Origin: Perkinsus marinus ATCC 50983
Lineage: Eukaryota > Perkinsozoa > Perkinsida > Perkinsidae
Assembly: GCF_000006405.1 (NCBI RefSeq)
Contig: NW_003207677.1
Span: 997,487 to 1,018,260, forward strand
Length of the DNA: 20,774 nucleotides
Direction: 5' to 3'
Shown: positions 17,111-20,774 of the stretch, in pieces
How positions within the stretch are numbered: the stretch's first letter is position 1
Layout of the letters: each line of letters opens with the position of its first letter
Translations under genes and position numbers: made by a program
The notes under the pieces: model-generated
What the model saw: only the letters and a program-made list of their open reading frames with translations
What the model was told of the DNA's origin: nothing
Databases searched by the model: none

Positions 17111-19261
17111 TTACCGATGCTTGGCGGCTTGGGAGGTAGTGCTCCAGGCCGGTGCACTCGCCCTCAAGAATTTCCTCAGTGAGTGGAGACCACTCTCTCG
17201 TGCTGTCGTCAAGGCCCCACGGATCAGGGTGAGCCCGCGTTGCGGTCTCTCTCCTGCTAGTGCTGACAGGAGTGGATCCACGCCCCAGATTTTCTTTCTG
17301 AGTGTACACATCTTCCTCGAAGGACACCAGAAGAAGTGTGGTAGGTCTTCTTTATGAGACCGACAGTAGCGACATTTCCAATCCGTGATATCGGCGGAAA
17401 GGTGTCGAAGATAGCCCTTCGTGCTGCTGTGGAAGGTGAGGAGTTCGAACAAACGCCGCCGATCCCCGATCTTCCATCCGATACATCTTTTTACTATAGA
17501 AGAGAGTTGTTTTCGGCCAAAACCGAGACCGAGCCTGTTCACAGCTAACTGCCCTCTCTGACACCTCCACTTCTCCTCCATGTGCACATGAGAGAAGTGT
17601 ATCAGCTGTGCTTTTGTGAAAGATGCTGGTCTTTCGACTTCATAATAGATAGTATCGGGTCCGTTCCGGGCCCCACGTCCTGCGTGCAGGTCACTTAGTT
17701 CATTTAGCCAATGGCCAGCATGACCACGGACCCACCACAAACAGATTCGATATCCCTCCGTATCCTGACCTACCCAACGATGAATCAGGCTCGCCACGTC
17801 CTGGGTCAGTTTGGTAGAAGCGGGGCCATTATGACGAAGAGCATTGGCCACAGACTTGATCGCTGCTTGAGAATCGCAGCATAAATAGATGATCTTCCGA
17901 GGATCGCCCTCAGCACGCAGCTCTAGAGCCCATGAAACCGCAGCCCATAGACCAACCACTTCGCACTGCGAGATGTTTGCGTGAGGTCCTGTGTTGTAAC
18001 AGCGTCCCTCATACTCAGGCCGATGTCCCGGCACATGCCTGACGACTCCAGATCCCGTTCTTGCCGACACATTTCCCTTGTCAGTGACGGAGCCATCAGT
18101 GAAGAAGAAGTGGGCGGAATCGTCGAGAGATGGGGGCACTCCAGAACTCAGTTCACAGTGCCACCCATGAGTCAGGCCTGCAGTTTGCGAATAACCCGTT
18201 GATCGTGGAACTTCAGCACGCGAGCAGTCATCTATACCCCATTTAGAGAGCACCGCTCGGACTCTCCGGTCTTCGGCGTGTCCAACCTTGTGCAGGTGGT
18301 ATGTGGCGTATCGAATCCTCGCTTGAATCCAGAGTGGCTCTGTGACCATAGCCAAGCAACGCGCAGCGAGTACAGTCGAGGTGGAGCGGCTCAGTCCACA
18401 GATGGATCGGAATAGCGTCGCCTCCAAGCGAGAGCAGCGCTTTCGGAACCATTCAAACGACGAGCACTCGCCCCACAGCTCTGCCGCATATAGAAGAGTT
18501 GGGGCAATATGCATACGCCAGGCGCAGAGCGCTAAGCTAGGCGATATGCCCCAGTATTTTCCCAGCATCCTGCGAACTGTGCTCAAGCATCTCAAGGCTT
18601 TACCGAAGGCGAAGTCCAGGTGACTGCGCCAGGAGAGAGATGCCGTGATCACCAGTCCCAGCCATCTGATGGACCTCTTAATGCTCTCGCTGATGAATTG
18701 AGCGTCAGTACCGGCTAGCTCTTCTTTCAGCAGATCAGCCGTCGCATCAGAGTCGGCGAGTGCTTCTGTTTTCTCACGGTCGATCGCGAGTTCTGCCTCG
18801 GTCGACCACGCAGAAAGAGTACCCAGAGACTGTCTCACACCAGCGGAGAGTCCAATCACACCGAGAGCAACAATCCGTACGCAGAAATCATCCGCATAGA
18901 TAGCCACTTTGATAGAGAAGGGACCACTGAGATCTGTGATCCGTCTTCCGACTCGCCACGTCGATGCCGAGAAGCACACGGGCGAGAGCACCCCGCCTTG
19001 GGGAATTCCCGTTGCTCGGTAGGTTGTGAGACCATCGAGATGTACATCTCCGCCATGCAAGTAAGATTGCACGAGATCTCCCCATTGCGAAATTCCCGTG
19101 ATGGCAGTGATCTCTGCTACGATATGAGCATGACCAATTCGGTCGAAAGCCGCAGCGACATCGAACGTGACGGTTATGGTGCGTGCCTCCTCAGGTTGTT
19201 GCTGCTGATGACGGATGATCGACTGCACGGCAGTGATAGTGCTGCGGTGAGGACGAGTCAT
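17111..19261 (-). CDS. LINE polyprotein, C-terminal part: reverse transcriptase, RNase H, zinc knuckle
   Basis: 716 residues from ATG 19261 to TAA 17111-17113. The same frame carries RT sequence upstream of the ATG (DALGPPPDTY, to about 19300), so the ATG is probably not a natural start. RT motifs: RPHRST near the start, TFDVAAAFDRIGH (about 32-44, first catalytic Asp), IPQGGVLSPVC (about 85), and AIYADD (about 118, catalytic Asp pair). RNase H spans about 385-525: FFTDGS (Asp), QCEVVGLWAA (Glu), LCCDSQAA (Asp) and RGHAGHWLNELSD (His/Asn/Asp), so all expected catalytic positions are present. Near 640 lies CRYCRSHKEDLPHFFWC, a C-x2-C-H-C knuckle often found at LINE C-termini. The overlap with the upstream frame is ATGA (4 bp). 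Confidence 0.9.
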   Translation of the reverse strand: MTRPHRSTITAVQSIIRHQQQQPEEARTITVTFDVAAAFDRIGHAHIVAEITAITGISQWGDLVQSYLHGGDVHLDGLTTYRATGIPQGGVLSPVCFSASTWRVGRRITDLSGPFSIKVAIYADDFCVRIVALGVIGLSAGVRQSLGTLSAWSTEAELAIDREKTEALADSDATADLLKEELAGTDAQFISESIKRSIRWLGLVITASLSWRSHLDFAFGKALRCLSTVRRMLGKYWGISPSLALCAWRMHIAPTLLYAAELWGECSSFEWFRKRCSRLEATLFRSICGLSRSTSTVLAARCLAMVTEPLWIQARIRYATYHLHKVGHAEDRRVRAVLSKWGIDDCSRAEVPRSTGYSQTAGLTHGWHCELSSGVPPSLDDSAHFFFTDGSVTDKGNVSARTGSGVVRHVPGHRPEYEGRCYNTGPHANISQCEVVGLWAAVSWALELRAEGDPRKIIYLCCDSQAAIKSVANALRHNGPASTKLTQDVASLIHRWVGQDTEGYRICLWWVRGHAGHWLNELSDLHAGRGARNGPDTIYYEVERPASFTKAQLIHFSHVHMEEKWRCQRGQLAVNRLGLGFGRKQLSSIVKRCIGWKIGDRRRLFELLTFHSSTKGYLRHLSADITDWKCRYCRSHKEDLPHFFWCPSRKMCTLRKKIWGVDPLLSALAGERPQRGLTLIRGALTTARESGLHSLRKFLRASAPAWSTTSQAAKHR

Positions 19262-20774
19262 GTACGTATCAGGAGGAGGCCCGAGCGCGTCAGGAGTCTC
19301 CGTTTCAGTAGTAGCTCGAAAAACTTACCCAGACATGATGTCAGTGCTACCGGTCGCCACGCTTTTGGACCAAGTCGCCCATTAGCTTTATACAGCATGC
19401 AAAGGTCCGCACGTTTGAACACCGTCGGGTAATGTGTCAATCTGAGTATCGAGTTGAAAACTCCTTTTACCGCATCGCTGAACCAGGGCACATTCTGGCA
19501 TGCGTACTTCACATGTTCATAGAAGATGCCATCGTGACCGCAGGCCTTACGAGTTTTGAGGCTGCGTATAGCTGTCTCTAGTTCTTCGTTCGCTAAGGGG
19601 CCTCCCAGAGCCTTCCAGTTCCTGTCACAGTCAGCTGCCGAGTAGTCTTTCTCCTCGTGTCCGAGCGGTGGGGGACGCTCCCGCAAGCCGAAAAAGTGAT
19701 CGAGGATCTCGGCTTTATTGTAAGCGGCCACGGTTGGCGTGCGGGTTTTGAAACGTCTGTGGACCCCCACCTCATCCATTTTGCTGAATTCCATCTCTAG
19801 ATGGTTCACCTTTGCCTGCTTGATAGCGTTAAAATATGCTCGCTTGGCCCGACGCATAGTTTCTTTGGCATCGATCGAACCAGCCTCAGGTGAGCAGTGA
19901 CGACTGGCGTCACGGATAACTCTCCGTGACTGGCGGTATTCTCGACGGAGTCTGTCAAGGTTTTTACACCACCAGACCGGCTTCCCAGCAGCACCGCTCC
20001 GACCTCGGGCAGTCGAAGCCCGGGTTGACCGTTTGATTGCAGTAGACAAGTTGTCGGTGAGGGTAGAAGCTGCTTCATCCAGCTCTGAAACCGTGCTCGT
20101 CATGCCGAGAACGATTGAGCACTCATTCAGCGTTCTTGAGAAGGTCTCCCAATTTGTGCGTGAGGGGTATCTCTTTGGAACAGCGAGAGGTTTATTAACG
20201 AGTGCCTGGTCACCACAGGATAACGTGACGATGAGGCATGCATGATCGCCACACGTGGGAGCATAGGCGAAACAGTAGTTTGATGCCTTCTTGCATGCAA
20301 GTAGATCAATGTAGGACTCTCCAAGCGTACTGCTGTAGGTTGGGGCAGGTGGGATGAAAGCATCGAAGCCTTCTTGTAAAATAAGGTCTTCGAAAGGCCG
20401 TCCACGGATGATACGGTTATCACTTCTCGGAAGGGAGCGACGTGACCATAAGTGCGAATGCGAGTTTGTATCCCCGCCAAGCACAGTAATACAATTATTA
20501 CGACCCAATTCTAGAAGATGTCTGCAAACTATGTTGCTATCTTGTAGTTTGTCGGCGTAGAATGAAATGAGACGTAGCGGTACGACGGTGCCATCCTTAT
20601 CGGAAGTACCAATGTCAACCGAGACCACATCGGGTTTCTCATCGGTTGAGATGATGCATAGCGAACGCGGGACCAGAATCACTGCCCGTGACCATTCTCT
20701 GGCTCCTGGGAGAGCGTCAGGATTGCAGTTGGCCTTGATCGCGATCATATCTCGAAAGAAGGCTCCGATTTTGT
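19258..20774 (-). CDS. LINE polyprotein, N-terminal part: AP-like endonuclease and start of reverse transcriptase
   Basis: The frame runs in from beyond the right edge and stops with TGA at 19258-19260, leaving about 500 residues. The endonuclease half shows LGGDTNSHSHLW (catalytic Asp/Asn), TYSSTLGESYIDLLA (Tyr, Ser, Asp) and CGDHACLIV (the final Asp-His pair); the first motifs lie outside the window. After a basic linker, RT begins with KTRKACGHDGI and continues through AWRPVALTSCLGKFFE (RT motifs 0-1). The frame then ends, and the matching continuation is found in the other frame, so about 15 residues around RRLL mark the junction. ATG 20748 lies inside the domain and is not the real start. 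Confidence 0.9.
   Translation of the reverse strand, partial: KIGAFFRDMIAIKANCNPDALPGAREWSRAVILVPRSLCIISTDEKPDVVSVDIGTSDKDGTVVPLRLISFYADKLQDSNIVCRHLLELGRNNCITVLGGDTNSHSHLWSRRSLPRSDNRIIRGRPFEDLILQEGFDAFIPPAPTYSSTLGESYIDLLACKKASNYCFAYAPTCGDHACLIVTLSCGDQALVNKPLAVPKRYPSRTNWETFSRTLNECSIVLGMTSTVSELDEAASTLTDNLSTAIKRSTRASTARGRSGAAGKPVWWCKNLDRLRREYRQSRRVIRDASRHCSPEAGSIDAKETMRRAKRAYFNAIKQAKVNHLEMEFSKMDEVGVHRRFKTRTPTVAAYNKAEILDHFFGLRERPPPLGHEEKDYSAADCDRNWKALGGPLANEELETAIRSLKTRKACGHDGIFYEHVKYACQNVPWFSDAVKGVFNSILRLTHYPTVFKRADLCMLYKANGRLGPKAWRPVALTSCLGKFFELLLKRRLLTRSGLLLIRT

Larger units (their letters stand above)
16997..20774 (-). mobile_element. Non-LTR retrotransposon (LINE), I/Tad-group-like, 5' end outside the window
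   Basis: Read on the minus strand, the element has an AP-like endonuclease, reverse transcriptase, RNase H and a C-terminal Cys-His knuckle, then a short 3' UTR (about 94 bp, 17110-17017) and a (CCAAA)4 tail. This order is typical of LINEs of the I, Ingi and Tad groups, which carry RNase H. GC content is visibly higher than in the flanking host DNA. The 3' end lies directly against a truncated minisatellite unit, so it inserted into or beside that array. Target-site duplications cannot be tested because the 5' end is cut by the window. A frame change splits the polyprotein in the RT region (see the two coding entries), so the copy may be dead unless the shift is natural. Confidence 0.92.

Noticed and set aside
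16812-17327. Minus-strand 171-codon ORF across the minisatellite and LINE 3' end
   Set aside because: It is open only where the last units carry gtgtat instead of gtctat. Its first part is the LINE 3' region in a shadow frame.

Overview
The window looks like nuclear DNA from a compact protist genome, most like a Perkinsus-type alveolate. That is an inference from style: AT-rich, densely packed genes cut by very short GT-AG introns (about 35-70 bp), many GTA/ATG trinucleotide runs, the standard genetic code (TAA, TAG and TGA all end plausible genes), and a GC-richer LINE. Most genes do not show as long open frames, so I rebuilt them by joining short exons whose phases agree. Those models are mine and untested.

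Layout. 1-3514: no convincing gene. It holds degenerate GATTC/GATCC-rich sequence, a tandem pair of tRNA-like (SINE-like) units at 1056-1321, a perfect 26-bp GC palindrome, and four scattered copies of a 24-bp motif. 3515-5119 (-): an 11-exon HAD-type phosphatase-like protein. 5346-7137 (+), divergent from it: a 9-exon single-pass membrane protein with a signal peptide. 7138-8801: partly resolved plus-strand coding fragments, including a very hydrophobic exon and an 82-codon model. 8802-10566 (-): a complete 12-exon gene for the E1 alpha subunit of mitochondrial branched-chain 2-oxoacid dehydrogenase, the safest identification here. 10901-11596 (+), divergent from it: a four-helix membrane protein resembling LAPTM proteins. 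11597-13306: weak coding fragments. 13307-13771 (-): a small Cys-rich protein model. 14001-14754 (-): a secreted, possibly GPI-anchored protein.

15383-16996 is a 60-bp minisatellite of 26 ATG-bearing units, open in one frame for 559 codons. 16997-20774 is the 3' portion of a non-LTR retrotransposon on the minus strand (endonuclease, reverse transcriptase, RNase H, zinc knuckle). It ends in a (TTTGG)4 tail that abuts the minisatellite, and its 5' end lies outside the window.

The host genes do not form one pathway. One is a mitochondrial branched-chain amino acid enzyme, one a likely phosphatase, and several are membrane or secreted proteins. The two extracellular-protein genes (5346-7137 and 14001-14754) share a loose ectodomain pattern and may be related.
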